Shown: positions 1 to 8,044, counted from the first letter of the stretch. The stretch: 64,000 bases of DNA from Lutimaribacter pacificus (GCF_900142185.1 NZ_FQZZ01000004.1:62001-126000); one strand, 5' to 3'. Program-made: numbers and translations. The notes: a model not told the origin generated them from the sequence alone.

Positions 1-31
1 TGATATAAGCGGGTGAAGTGGGTCCGGTCAT
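1..31 (-). CDS. TRAP transporter small permease (DctQ-type), first codons only
   Basis: Ten codons running off the left edge of the window. An ATG at 29-31 is preceded by a GGGAG Shine-Dalgarno about seven bases upstream and reads MTGPTSPAYI before the edge. It lies directly downstream of a DctP-type binding protein gene on the same strand, where TRAP operons usually place the small membrane subunit. Nothing in ten residues identifies the family, so the call rests on position only. It could equally be the large permease or an unrelated gene. Confidence 0.4.
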   Translation of the reverse strand, partial: MTGPTSPAYI

Positions 32-56
32 GAGGGGCTCCCGTCAAAAAGCGAGA

Positions 57-85
57 GGCCGGGCATCACATCGGAAAACCCGGCC
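57..85 (-). terminator. Hairpin between TRAP binding protein and next gene
   Basis: GGCCGGG and CCCGGCC form a perfect 7-bp stem around a 15-base loop, just after the binding-protein stop codon. Read on the minus strand it is followed a few bases later by CTTTTTG, a short U tract that is not immediately adjacent. I infer a leaky terminator or 3'-end stabiliser that would make the binding protein more abundant than the membrane subunits, a common arrangement in binding-protein transporters. Confidence 0.5.
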
Positions 86-99
86 CTTTGCGAGGAAGG

Positions 100-1104
100 T
101 TATGGCGCGCAGTTGGCCTTGCCTTCTTCGATTAGCTTCATGATCTGCTCGCCGTCTGCACCGTACTCGGCGGTCATTTCCGCCCAGAAAGGGGGCAGCT
201 TGTCGCGGAAGCTCACGATTTCCTCATCGGTGACTTCGACGACCTGGCCGCCGCTCTCGATGTGCATCTGGCGCAGCACGTCCTCAAAGGCGAACACTTC
301 GTCCATGATCTCCTTGGATGTGAACCGCTCAAGCGCGCGTTTCATCGCGGCCTGATCCTCTTCGCTCATGCGATCCATGACGCGCTGGCTCACCGCCCAC
401 ATGCCGGGGCCGTTAGAATAGTTATACTCGGTCACAACCGGCGCGACCTTGTTCAGGCCCGACGGGATGTAGAAGGTATAGACGGTCGGGTACATGTCGA
501 TCAGGCCAGTGGACAGAGCCGAAGCCGCTTCGCCGGGCGAGACCGGCACTGGGTTGGCGCCCATCGCGCGCCAATAGGCCGAGTTGATCTTGTTAACCGA
601 AATGCCAACCTTGAGCCCTTTAAGCTCGTCCGCGCTGCGCACCGGGCGATCGGCCGTGAACCAGCCATTGCCAACCTCAGCCCAGGAGCCAAAATACACG
701 CCTTTAGAGCCGAGGCGCTCGCGGATTTCGTCCGTCAGGTAGTTGTCCTGCACGCAGGCGCGCTGATCGTTGCTGTCATAGAGGCCGTAAAGCTGCATCA
801 ACCCGATTTCCGGGGCTTGCTGCGCGCCGGCACTCACGGTGAAAAGACCCATATCGATCCGCCCACGCGCCAGCTGCGCCAGGGTGTCGTTCTCGGTGCC
901 AAGCTGCGAGTTGAAGTAGGGCTCAACCTTGAGGCGCCCTTCGCTTTCTTCGGCAACCGCCTCGGCCAGCCGCTTGATCTGCGCGCCCCACGGAGTTTTC
1001 TCAGGAGCAACGGTCGCAAGCTTGAGAACAGTCTCGGCCTGGGCGCCGGAGGCAGTGGCCATCGCCATCAGCCCAACGACTGCAAGTGTTTTAAAGATTG
1101 CCAT
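100..1104 (-). CDS. TRAP transporter substrate-binding protein, DctP family
   Basis: Periplasmic binding protein (334 aa) that would capture an organic acid or similar solute and deliver it to TRAP membrane subunits. Residues 1 to about 24 form a signal peptide with a hydrophobic core and a GAQA cleavage site. The rest is a DctP fold, including GANPVPVSPGEAASAL at the substrate-binding hinge (family GAxPVPxxxxExxxAL). The frame opens at 1122, but AGGAGGAG lies just before the ATG at 1104, which gives MAIFKTLAVV and is taken as the start. A hairpin and a possible small permease follow; a LysR gene is divergent. The substrate cannot be told from sequence. Confidence 0.9.
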   Translation of the reverse strand: MAIFKTLAVVGLMAMATASGAQAETVLKLATVAPEKTPWGAQIKRLAEAVAEESEGRLKVEPYFNSQLGTENDTLAQLARGRIDMGLFTVSAGAQQAPEIGLMQLYGLYDSNDQRACVQDNYLTDEIRERLGSKGVYFGSWAEVGNGWFTADRPVRSADELKGLKVGISVNKINSAYWRAMGANPVPVSPGEAASALSTGLIDMYPTVYTFYIPSGLNKVAPVVTEYNYSNGPGMWAVSQRVMDRMSEEDQAAMKRALERFTSKEIMDEVFAFEDVLRQMHIESGGQVVEVTDEEIVSFRDKLPPFWAEMTAEYGADGEQIMKLIEEGKANCAP

Positions 1105-1264
1105 TTTTCTCCTCCTACTCATGGCAGTTCGTAATTGGACGCAGTATCAGCAGCTTTCACCATTCAGCCCACTTTACTTTTCTAATAATAACATTCAGGC
1201 TTTGAATAATTCGGGAATCTCGTTTGAGTACAGGAAGTTGGACCTGTTGTGGGATATTCGGAAC

Positions 1265-1274
1265 GTGACGTCAC
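1265..1274. promoter_or_regulatory. 10-bp palindrome in the dctP/lysR intergenic region
   Basis: GTGACGTCAC is a perfect palindrome about 31 bases upstream of the LysR start and within the divergent promoter region of the TRAP gene. LysR proteins usually bind interrupted T-N11-A sites, so this may belong to another regulator or be chance. Low confidence. Confidence 0.2.
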
Positions 1275-1305
1275 AAGACGAAGCACTCAGCAGAGTAGTT
1301 GGAAA

Positions 1306-2268
1306 ATGCAAAACCTGACGCAGCTCCATTATTTTTGGCTCGTCGCGCGAGAAGGCAGCTTTGCACGGGCTGCAGAACTGGCGCATATTTCTCAACCCGC
1401 TCTCAGCAATGCCATCAAAAGCCTTGAACGGCGCGTCGGGTTTGTGCTGTTCGAGCGATCTGAACGTCCGATCCGGCTGACACAAGAGGCGCGATCAATC
1501 CTGAGACAGGTCGAAGCGACACTACGCGAAGCGCATAACCTCGATCAAACGCTCGAGAACCTTTCCACCGGCGAATATGGCCATATCCGCGCAGGAATGA
1601 CTGCGGTCTTTTCCACCGCTCTCGGCGGCCCGATACTGGCGGAGTGGCACAATGCGCACCCGAACGTCACGCTCGAGCTGATCATCGGGGAAACCCCGGA
1701 GCTGATCGGCGCGATGCGAGACAATACTCTCGATCTGATCGTCGGGGACACGCGCGATCTCCGGCACGACGTCGATGACCTGGGCATGACGGCGTTGCCT
1801 CCGATTCCCGGGGGCGCCTTTTGCCGCGCGGGCCATCCGATCCTGACCCTGCGCCACCCGACCGCCGCAGACCTCGCGCGCTATCGCTTTGCGGGAACGC
1901 ATTTTCCCGATGCCATCGTTGGCGCACTCGCGCGTTTTCTAGGCCGCAAGGACGGTGATCTCAGTCCGGTCATCTCGATCGACAGTCACAATATCGCGGC
2001 CGTGCGCGATGCGGTTGCCGAAAGTGATCTGATCCTGTTGACAACGTCCGGGACGGTCCGCAATGCCTTGGCGCTTGGCGTGTTGCAGCAGATCCCGATC
2101 GATTTGGGAATTGATGGCAAATGGGCCGTCGCCAAACGCCGCGGGCGGGTGCTCCATTCGGCAACCGACACGTTGATCAACAAGATCGTCGAGATCGCGC
2201 GAAGAGAGCATGATCAGCGCCTCGCCCCCTATGTGCCGCAACTCGTTCCATCCAGACCCGGACCATAG
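1306..2268 (+). CDS. LysR-family transcriptional regulator
   Basis: A 320-residue LysR-type regulator. Residues 1-60 carry the winged helix-turn-helix (FARAAELAHISQPALSNAIKS is the recognition helix region), followed by the linker helix and a periplasmic-binding-protein-like effector domain from about residue 90. The frame opens at 1249, but the conserved N-terminus begins at the internal ATG at 1306 (MQNLTQLHYF). It is divergent from the TRAP binding-protein gene 200 bases away, so control of that transporter is the simplest inference. The inducer is unknown. Confidence 0.9.
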   Translation: MQNLTQLHYFWLVAREGSFARAAELAHISQPALSNAIKSLERRVGFVLFERSERPIRLTQEARSILRQVEATLREAHNLDQTLENLSTGEYGHIRAGMTAVFSTALGGPILAEWHNAHPNVTLELIIGETPELIGAMRDNTLDLIVGDTRDLRHDVDDLGMTALPPIPGGAFCRAGHPILTLRHPTAADLARYRFAGTHFPDAIVGALARFLGRKDGDLSPVISIDSHNIAAVRDAVAESDLILLTTSGTVRNALALGVLQQIPIDLGIDGKWAVAKRRGRVLHSATDTLINKIVEIARREHDQRLAPYVPQLVPSRPGP

Positions 2269-2562
2269 CAGGTTTCGCCCCACGCACGGGCCGGATCGTC
2301 AGCGACCGGTTTTCTTGCCGCGTGACAGCATCCCGACCAGTGCGATTGCAGCGAGTTTCACGCTGCGATCACGCGCATCACAAAAGCGTGATGACCGAGT
2401 TGGGCTCTTCGCCGCCATCGAAGCGAATGCGGCATCTTCGCTAGGCCAGTAGCACCGCCCTGGCGTTGTCAGGCGGTTTCTAACGAGTCTCTGCAAGGAC
2501 AGTGAGTGTCCTTTACACCGCACCGAGTTGGCGCCCCTCGGCCAGAGCGACGGCACCCTGCC
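2269..2562. other. Left flank of the island, no convincing gene
   Basis: About 294 bases between the LysR gene and the serine recombinase. An 85-codon minus-strand frame (2299-2556) ends in a basic segment RDRSVKLAAIALVG but has no recognisable domain and no clear ribosome site; it may be a remnant. I looked here for a second copy of the tRNA-Ser 3' end that would mark the far attachment site and found none. Confidence 0.4.
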
Positions 2563-3267
2563 TCACCCCACATTTCCAATCCGCCCCAGCAGGTTCCGTA
2601 CACTGGACACATGCCACCGACCACCGCGCCTGGTCATCATGCCCCGCGTGGTCAGCTGCTCGGCGATCGCGCGAAGCGATGTGTACCCCTCCGCCCGGAT
2701 GGCCTCGATAACCGGCGCAAGGGCCGCGGCATGCGCATCGGCATTTTGCGAGACGGTTTCCCTCAGCGCGCCCCCGCCCTTCCCGGCCCGCCTGAGCGCA
2801 GCGGCACCGTTTGGGTTGCCCAGCTTGACGCCCCGCGCCTTCGCAGCTGCCAGCGCCTCCTTCGTCCGCCTGGAGATCGCTTCCCGTTCCTGTTGGGCCA
2901 CCAGCGCCATGATGCCAACAGTCAGGTCATTGGCCTCCGGCATGTCGCAGGCGACGAAGCGTACGCCGCTCGATTGCAGCGTCAGCAGGAAAGCTGCATT
3001 ACGGCTCAGCCGATCCAGCTTGGCGATGACCAGCGTGGAGCCGGTCAGGCGAGCCAACGTCAGCGCGCGTTCCAGTTCCGGCCGATCATTCTTGCCACCG
3101 CTTTCGATCTCGGTGAAGCGGGCAAGAACCGCGGCGCCTCGTTCCTGTGCGAAGGCATCGATGGCGGCCCGCTGCGCGTCGAGCCCCAACCCCGACCGCC
3201 CCTGGCGCGCGGTCGAGACCCGCTCGTAGGTTACCAGTTTCAAGGATGGGGCAGCCTCTCTGACCAT
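2563..3267 (-). CDS. Serine recombinase, resolvase/invertase family
   Basis: Small serine recombinase (234 aa) that cuts and rejoins DNA through a serine-DNA link. Visible features are YERVSTARQ with the nucleophile near Ser18, the GLDAQ and ESGGKNDRPEL segments, and AKLDRLSRNAAF with the active-site arginines near residue 75. The C-terminal part (about 170-234) holds a helix-turn-helix (SLRAIAEQLTTRGM). The frame can be opened by TTG at 3273, but ATG at 3267 is preferred. A 40-bp inverted repeat abuts this ATG and could be its recombination site or operator. It follows a phage small-terminase gene, where a large terminase would be expected. Confidence 0.85.
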   Translation of the reverse strand: MVREAAPSLKLVTYERVSTARQGRSGLGLDAQRAAIDAFAQERGAAVLARFTEIESGGKNDRPELERALTLARLTGSTLVIAKLDRLSRNAAFLLTLQSSGVRFVACDMPEANDLTVGIMALVAQQEREAISRRTKEALAAAKARGVKLGNPNGAAALRRAGKGGGALRETVSQNADAHAAALAPVIEAIRAEGYTSLRAIAEQLTTRGMMTRRGGRWHVSSVRNLLGRIGNVG

Positions 3268-3306
3268 GTACAAACCTGCCTGACGTTGGATTGGCAGCTG
3301 TGTACA
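3267..3306. repeat. 14-bp imperfect inverted repeat upstream of the recombinase
   Basis: Left arm TGTACAAACCTGCC (3267-3280) and right arm GGCAGCTGTGTACA (3293-3306) match at 12 of 14 positions around a 12-bp spacer. Each arm ends in the palindrome TGTACA. The repeat sits between the small-terminase stop and the recombinase ATG. Size and position fit either a serine-recombinase crossover/res subsite or an autoregulatory operator; sequence alone does not separate these. Confidence 0.5.
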
Positions 3307-3342
3307 TTGCTCAACGCACCTCGATAGGGAAGTCGATTGCGG

Positions 3343-3882
3343 TCAGAGATCTTCGTTTACGGTGATCGTGACCGGGTTGTCGCTGGGTTTATCTCTTTCC
3401 CGCGGCTGACCGCCCAACAGCGGCTTGTCGAACCGGTTGCCATCCTCATCCACGCCGACGATCACAACCTCGATCTTGTCCACCGGCGCGTGCTGCGCCC
3501 CAAGCGGCATATCAAGCCGGGTGCGCGCCACCGGCGTCAGACCGAGCTCCGTCATGTAGCGCCCCATGAGTTCCAGCTGCTTGTTGGCGACCGTCAGCCA
3601 GGGGGATTGCTGCACATAGCCGCTGGGCGTCTTCAGCAGGGTCGGTGTCCCGGCCAGCTTCTCCTCCGCCTCGACCCAGCGCGCCCAGGCCTGGCAATAG
3701 GCTGCCAGCGCAGCCCGATCCGCCAGCGACAGCAACCCGGCACGGTGCAGCGGTGTGGCAAGTCTGCGCCATTCCTTTTTCGCGGCATCGGACAGGTGAT
3801 CCGGACAGCGCGGCAGGGCGCCGACCGCGGTATTTCTGAGCGTCCCGGCTCGCGGGACCGGCTTGCGGCCCCTACGGCTCAT
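3343..3882 (-). CDS. Phage terminase small subunit, P27 family
   Basis: A 179-residue protein with the typical P27-type layout: basic N-terminus MSRRGRKPVP, then CPDHLSDAAKKEWRRLATPL and LSLADRAALAAYCQAWARW, and a middle segment TPSGYVQQSPWLTVANKQ. In phages this subunit recognises DNA for packaging and is followed by the large terminase. Here no large subunit follows; a serine recombinase does. Its start overlaps by 11 bases the last codons of another frame (ending in DHEP, stop at 3872-3874), probably the 3' end of a lost upstream phage gene. It is therefore a phage fragment stranded in the island and unlikely to package anything. Confidence 0.8.
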   Translation of the reverse strand: MSRRGRKPVPRAGTLRNTAVGALPRCPDHLSDAAKKEWRRLATPLHRAGLLSLADRAALAAYCQAWARWVEAEEKLAGTPTLLKTPSGYVQQSPWLTVANKQLELMGRYMTELGLTPVARTRLDMPLGAQHAPVDKIEVVIVGVDEDGNRFDKPLLGGQPRERDKPSDNPVTITVNEDL

Positions 3883-3912
3883 GGTCCACCGCCTCGCCTG
3901 CCCGCGCTTCGA

Positions 3913-4275
3913 TCAGTTGGTGATCGGGCAGAAACAGGCGTAGCGGTCGGCATCGAGGCCAGCAAAGGCGATCTCCTCGAAACGGTCGATCACCTCCTGC
4001 TCCTGGTCTTCGGTCGGGGCGTCCTCGCGGGCAAAGCTGACGACGCCGGCGCAATAGGTCCATTTGTGCGGGCAGACATCAATCAGGTCGATCATGCTCT
4101 GGGGATCGCCGCGCACGACCTCCGGCAGAGGCGCGCGCGTCACGCTCATGGGCTGGCCCGAGGCGTCGCGGATCAGGTCGCGATTGTCGTCATAGGCAAG
4201 CACGGTGCGGGCGGTCAGGTATTCGACAGGCCCCGCGCCGCCGCCCTTGCCGTTGGGGAAGAACTTGATCAGCAT
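3913..4275 (-). pseudogene. Truncated relaxase/mobilization nuclease
   Basis: N-terminal 120 residues of a relaxase of the alphaproteobacterial MobA-like kind: MLIKFFPNGKGGG, then PVEYLTARTVLAYDDNRDL, DVCPHKWTYCAGVVSFARED and FEEIAFAGLDADRYAC. From memory the family continues at that point with a metal-binding HxxxHxH region; here the frame ends after FCPITN. Relaxases are normally several hundred residues, so the catalytic core is missing and no transfer function is expected. The start overlaps the MobC-like stop, as in intact mob operons. The break lies near 3935-3942, where the sequence switches to phage-type DNA. Confidence 0.75.
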
Positions 4276-4757
4276 CCGGGCGGCCTCCGGTGCTGGGCGA
4301 TGATCTCCGCCAACCGCCGCTCGATGCCGACCAGCGCCGCCGCCACGCGCAGGGCCTCGACCTCGCGGGCCCGGCCCGCGCGGGTCGCCGTGTTGATCCA
4401 CCGCGCGATCTGGTTGAGGTTCCCGCCGTAGCGGGACACAGCCAGCACGAGCGCGGGATCGACACGGGGCGCAGGCTTGCGCCGCTTCGGAGCCGCACCC
4501 GTGGCGAGCTGCCGAAGCATGGCGGACATGGACATCCCGCGATCCGCAGCCGCCTGCCGGATCAGCGCCTTTTCCTCGGAGGAGCAGTAGAAGAACACGG
4601 CTTCCTGCTTCTCCGAGGGGACTGCGCCCTGCGCGGTCCGGTTGGGGTTCGAAGGGGAGGCTTGCCGCCCCTCGCAAGGCCCCGGTTCGACGGTCGAAGA
4701 CCTAGAACCGGGTCGCCTTGCTCTTTGCTCAGACTGCTTGATGTTCGAAGTCACCAT
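4269..4757 (-). CDS. MobC-like mobilization (relaxosome accessory) protein
   Basis: A 162-residue protein placed directly before the relaxase with a 7-base overlap. The first 50 residues are low-complexity and basic. From about residue 50 it resembles MobC accessory proteins: FFYCSSEEKALIRQAAADRG (ribbon-helix-helix-like) and later AVSRYGGNLNQIARWINTAT, the characteristic Gly-Asn-Leu-Asn-Gln-Ile segment. Such proteins bind oriT and help the relaxase nick. The start overlaps the stop of the HTH protein by 7 bases. With the relaxase truncated it is probably non-functional unless supplied in trans. Confidence 0.75.
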   Translation of the reverse strand: MVTSNIKQSEQRARRPGSRSSTVEPGPCEGRQASPSNPNRTAQGAVPSEKQEAVFFYCSSEEKALIRQAAADRGMSMSAMLRQLATGAAPKRRKPAPRVDPALVLAVSRYGGNLNQIARWINTATRAGRAREVEALRVAAALVGIERRLAEIIAQHRRPPGC

Positions 4758-5620
4758 GCCACCTCCGCACGGCGAAGCTCCGGTTCCGAAACCAGACCGC
4801 GCAACAGCAGCTCACCAGCCTGATTGCGCGAGATGTGCTGGCACATCCAATTGCGCTCGCGGACCCACCCGGCAAGCTGGCGAAAGTGCTTTCCCTCAAG
4901 TTCGGCGGCGTCGATCTGCGCTTCACGGGCCTCCTCGACAAATCGTTGCCAGCGGCTTTCCCGAAACCAGTTGTCGGAGAAGCAAACCTTCGAGCGGGTG
5001 TAGCCTTCGGTCTCGGTCGCATAGGCATTGACTGCGCAGATAAATTCCTCGGCGGTCGTGCCGTCCTCGATGGCCCGCTCGAATTGCTGCCGGCAGGTGG
5101 TCTTGTTCCGACGCCGATCCGGCGGATAGGCGGCCCATGCTTTCTCGAAATCCCGATCCTCCGCCTCGCGCGTGTCCGCGCGCGTAGGTGGTTTCTGGAT
5201 GGTTTTAGGATGGTTTGGGGTCCGCTCTGGACCCGGTACCCCGTCCGGAGCGGACCCCGTTCCGGGGTCATGAGGAACCCCGTCCGCTGTGGGCCCCGTC
5301 GAAAACTCGGGTTCGTCGTCAGGTTCGGAGATCGTTTCCAGGGCGTTCACCACGCCCAGAACTATCCGGTAGATCACCGTATAGCCGTTCTTGCAGGGGC
5401 GCCGACCGGTCTCGACCAGAAGGCCCTCGCGCAAGAACTCGGTGATCGTCCGCTTGACGGTCGACTCGCCCAACTCAGTGTGGCGCTGGACGGTCCCCTT
5501 CGAACACCAGATCCCCGATCCATCGTCGCTGGCCTTGTCTGCCAGGAACATGATGATCTGCTTACGCACGGGGCTGCCGAACCTCCTCTCGGCGCAGAGG
5601 TTCGCTACCTTCCAGCTCAT
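4751..5620 (-). CDS. HTH-domain protein, possible replication initiator of the element
   Basis: A 289-residue protein. Residues 1-75 are a winged helix (KQIIMFLADKASDDGSGIW, then GESTVKRTITEFLREGLL) of the type that opens many plasmid and phage replication or regulatory proteins. The middle is acidic and proline-rich; residues 165-289 form a second helical region (FEKAWAAYPPDRRRNKTTCR, then WFRESRWQRFVEEA). This architecture recalls DnaD-like or RepA-like proteins of mobile elements, but no catalytic motif identifies it. It is the first gene of a three-gene overlapping set with mobC and the relaxase. Confidence 0.55.
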   Translation of the reverse strand: MSWKVANLCAERRFGSPVRKQIIMFLADKASDDGSGIWCSKGTVQRHTELGESTVKRTITEFLREGLLVETGRRPCKNGYTVIYRIVLGVVNALETISEPDDEPEFSTGPTADGVPHDPGTGSAPDGVPGPERTPNHPKTIQKPPTRADTREAEDRDFEKAWAAYPPDRRRNKTTCRQQFERAIEDGTTAEEFICAVNAYATETEGYTRSKVCFSDNWFRESRWQRFVEEAREAQIDAAELEGKHFRQLAGWVRERNWMCQHISRNQAGELLLRGLVSEPELRRAEVAW

Positions 5621-5821
5621 GACGTTCTACCGGGACGGGGCATCACGCTTTGGGCGCTGTCAGACTTTGGAATAGGGCTGTCGTACTCGTTTTTGTTTCT
5701 CATTTTGGCAAGCCTCTCCCATCAGCCCGCTTTACGCGCGCTGGCGACACCGTGAACGGTATCAGGTGCAGGGTTGAGTATTGGGGCGGCTTGGGCTTAG
5801 ACTTCCGGTGCGCAAGAAATC

Positions 5822-5856
5822 AAAGCAAGGCTCCGCCCGATGCGGGGTTTTGCTTT
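5822..5856 (-). terminator. Terminator after the excisionase-like gene
   Basis: AAAGCAA and TTGCTTT flank an inner CCGC/GCGG stem, giving a nearly continuous hairpin six bases past the stop codon at 5863. The A and T outer arms would make it work in either direction. The stretch 5621-5821 between it and the HTH protein shows no gene. Confidence 0.6.
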
Positions 5857-5862
5857 TCTAGC

Positions 5863-6072
5863 CTAGGCCATATCGCCTGGAGAAACGCGGCTCTCTTCAA
5901 CGTACGCGTTCAGATCAGCACCATGATATTTCACGCGCCGACCAAACTTCAGGAAGGGAGGCCCCACGCGACGATGCCTCCACTGCGCCCGTTTTGATCG
6001 AGGCGCAATCAGATCAAGTTCATCATCCGCATCGTCATACAGGCGATCTGCTTCAAATAGCTGCAATGACAT
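5863..6072 (-). CDS. Excisionase-like / MerR-type HTH protein
   Basis: A 69-residue protein whose second half, RRVGPPFLKFGRRVKYHGAD followed by LNAYVEE, matches the wing and C-terminal helix of AlpA/excisionase-type DNA-binding domains (family pattern ..GPPyxrlGrrvrYrrxDLxaWlee). The first half (ADDELDLIAP) is a poor match to the usual TPEEAAxxL helix. Small proteins of this type direct an integrase to excise. It is encoded just downstream of the unknown protein in the integrase operon and followed by a terminator. Confidence 0.6.
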   Translation of the reverse strand: MSLQLFEADRLYDDADDELDLIAPRSKRAQWRHRRVGPPFLKFGRRVKYHGADLNAYVEESRVSPGDMA

Positions 6073-6161
6073 CTAACCAACTCCGCTTTCTTTCGTTCAT
6101 AGCTGGATAGTCGCACTGGATTCGTTTGGTTTGTATTGGGGAGCGCAAACCGCACTGTAAG

Positions 6162-6863
6162 CTATTGAAATATAATACCCAATGGCTGATCTGGCGCACG
6201 CATTCGAATGCGGCGCGTTTGCGTGAGTTGCTGCCAAAAATGTTGATTCCAGTGCTCAAAATCTTCGGGAAGAACCACAGGATTCTGCTCTTCCGGAAGG
6301 GCATCAGACCACGCATTATAATCTCGGTTTCGAAAATATACGTGCGCATATGGCAGCACACACTCGAAACGCTTAAACCTTTGTCTGAAACTATCATCCG
6401 AGAGAAAGCGATAGCCATCTGGCCACTCTGAGAAGTCTGGAATATCTGCTCCATTCGAGCGGCCCAGTTTAATTGCAGCTCGGCTACGTCCCAGGCTAAC
6501 TCTTGCCTTCGCAATCGCAGCTTGCTTCGAACTCCCCAATACCATGTAGTCCAAAGCTCGTCCGAGCGGTATCAATTCGTTGTTGTGGACCTCTGGCCAT
6601 TCCCTTCGAGCAGCCAAGTATTCTTGGCGGGCGTCATCAAATGCAACCACCATTCCTTGGTACGCAGCACGAGCCACAAGATTCAGTTTTCTACGGTGCT
6701 TCTGATGCCAACGAGTAATTTCTTCGGCTAGCGCGCCCTTATAGAGGCTATAGAAGCTTAGTTGGAACCGACTGGCCATCAGAAGGCACTCCACAGCAAG
6801 CCAGCGCGCCTCCGGCTCGAGAATGAACTGCCAGCCGCTAGTCTGTGCCTTTACGAACTTCAT
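6162..6863 (-). CDS. Protein of unknown function coupled to the integrase
   Basis: A 233-residue protein I do not recognise. The ATG at 6863 overlaps the integrase stop (ATGA), so it would be translated by coupling; a longer frame opening at 6899 is less likely. It is soluble-looking, rich in Trp, Arg and aromatic residues, with an N-terminal region WQFILEPEARWLAVECLLMA, a basic helix RWHQKHRRKLNLVARAAYQG, and a C-terminal half that alternates charged and aromatic residues. No transmembrane segment or catalytic motif is evident. Base composition is lower in G+C than the chromosome. As cargo between integrase and excisionase it could be an element-maintenance, host-interaction or defence protein; none of these is shown. 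Confidence 0.6.
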   Translation of the reverse strand: MKFVKAQTSGWQFILEPEARWLAVECLLMASRFQLSFYSLYKGALAEEITRWHQKHRRKLNLVARAAYQGMVVAFDDARQEYLAARREWPEVHNNELIPLGRALDYMVLGSSKQAAIAKARVSLGRSRAAIKLGRSNGADIPDFSEWPDGYRFLSDDSFRQRFKRFECVLPYAHVYFRNRDYNAWSDALPEEQNPVVLPEDFEHWNQHFWQQLTQTRRIRMRAPDQPLGIIFQ

Positions 6864-8044
6864 GCCGTCGTTCCCTCGCCAACGCAGAACTCCGACCATT
6901 GCCCCATCAACTCACGCCTCTTGAGCAACAATTCGCTTCGCGCATAGGCTCGCTCGACCTCTGACCCGACCTTGTGGCCCAAGCTCATTTCCGCGACTTC
7001 GCGCGGATGGTTCCCCACCTCGGAAGCCCAATCCCGAAACGCTGACCTGAACCCGTGTACGGTCACGCCCTCGATATTCATGCGCCGCAGCAGCATCAAC
7101 ATCGACATGTTCGAAAGCGGCTTGTGTCGACGCTGCCCCTCAAAGACACACTCCGCCCGAAGCGCCTTCAGTGGTTCGACAATTTCCAGCATCTGATCGG
7201 TAAGCGGAACACGGTGCTCGGTCCCCGTCTTGGTCCGATCTTCGGGAATCGTCCAGATCAGTTCATCGAAATCAAACTCCGTCCAGACAGCTTGCAGGAC
7301 CTCGCTGGTTCGGCACCCGGTCAGGCACGTGAACATCAGAGCCTTTGCTGCCGTCCCGCTTTGTTGCGAGGGCTGCGCGTAGAATGCGGGCACATTCTGC
7401 CAGCGCATCGCGTTGTGGTGCTTCACCTTGGCCTTCACGCGCGGCAGCACACGGGCGTCCATCACGACCGTCACAGGGTTTTCACCCTCGCGGTAGCCAC
7501 GAGACCGGGCCACATCCAGGACCGCCTTCATTCGCTGCGCCACCCTGCGCGCTGTTTCGTGCTTCTCGGTCCAGATCGGGGACAGCACCTGCAAGATTTC
7601 CGGCTGGTCGATGTCCGAGACGGGCATTCGGCCGATCTTGGGGAAAGCATAATCTGCAAGCGTATTGATCCACTGCTGACCGTGCTTCGGGTTCTTTCAT
7701 GTCGGCAGGCGCTCGATGTGGACCTGTCGGGCAACCTCTTCGAAACAAGGCACGTCCTGGTCCTTGTGAAATTTTGGGTTGAGGCCCTGCTTGGCGAGGC
7801 GGCGATACTCCAGGGCGCGTTCGCGCGCCACGTTGAGCGTCACCACGTCAGCACCGCCGAGGCCAAAATCGGTGCGGAGCGGCTTTCCCTGCCGATTCCG
7901 CTGCCCCTTCACCGTGACGCGGACGATCCAGCGCCGCGCGCCGGATGGATCGACCACCAGATACAGCCCGTGGCCGTCGCCATGTCGGCCAGGGCCTAGC
8001 GTCCGGAGCAGATTCTTCGTCAGCTTTCCCGAGGTATAGGCCAT
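6860..8044 (-). pseudogene. Tyrosine integrase (P4-like), interrupted by one in-frame TGA
   Basis: Would be a 394-residue site-specific integrase. Codons 1-115 (from ATG at 8044, MAYTSGKLTKNLLRTLGPGR) are the N-terminal DUF4102 arm-binding domain; the core-binding and catalytic domains follow in the same frame. Catalytic residues are visible: Arg in TGCRTSEVL, His and Arg in HGFRSAFRDW, His in LGHKVGSE and Tyr in ERAYARS. Codon 116 (7697-7699) is TGA between ERLPT and KNPKHGQQW; from memory relatives have Trp there (..PSWKN..), so a single TGG-to-TGA change explains it. An ATG at 7627 could restart the catalytic part. Sequencing error is the main alternative. Confidence 0.85.

Noticed and set aside
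1265-1274. Palindrome GTGACGTCAC as the LysR operator
   Set aside because: LysR sites are usually interrupted T-N11-A dyads; kept only as a low-confidence site.
2299-2556. Short minus-strand frame next to the serine recombinase as a gene
   Set aside because: No domain, no clear ribosome site and odd composition; listed only as a possible remnant in the flank entry.
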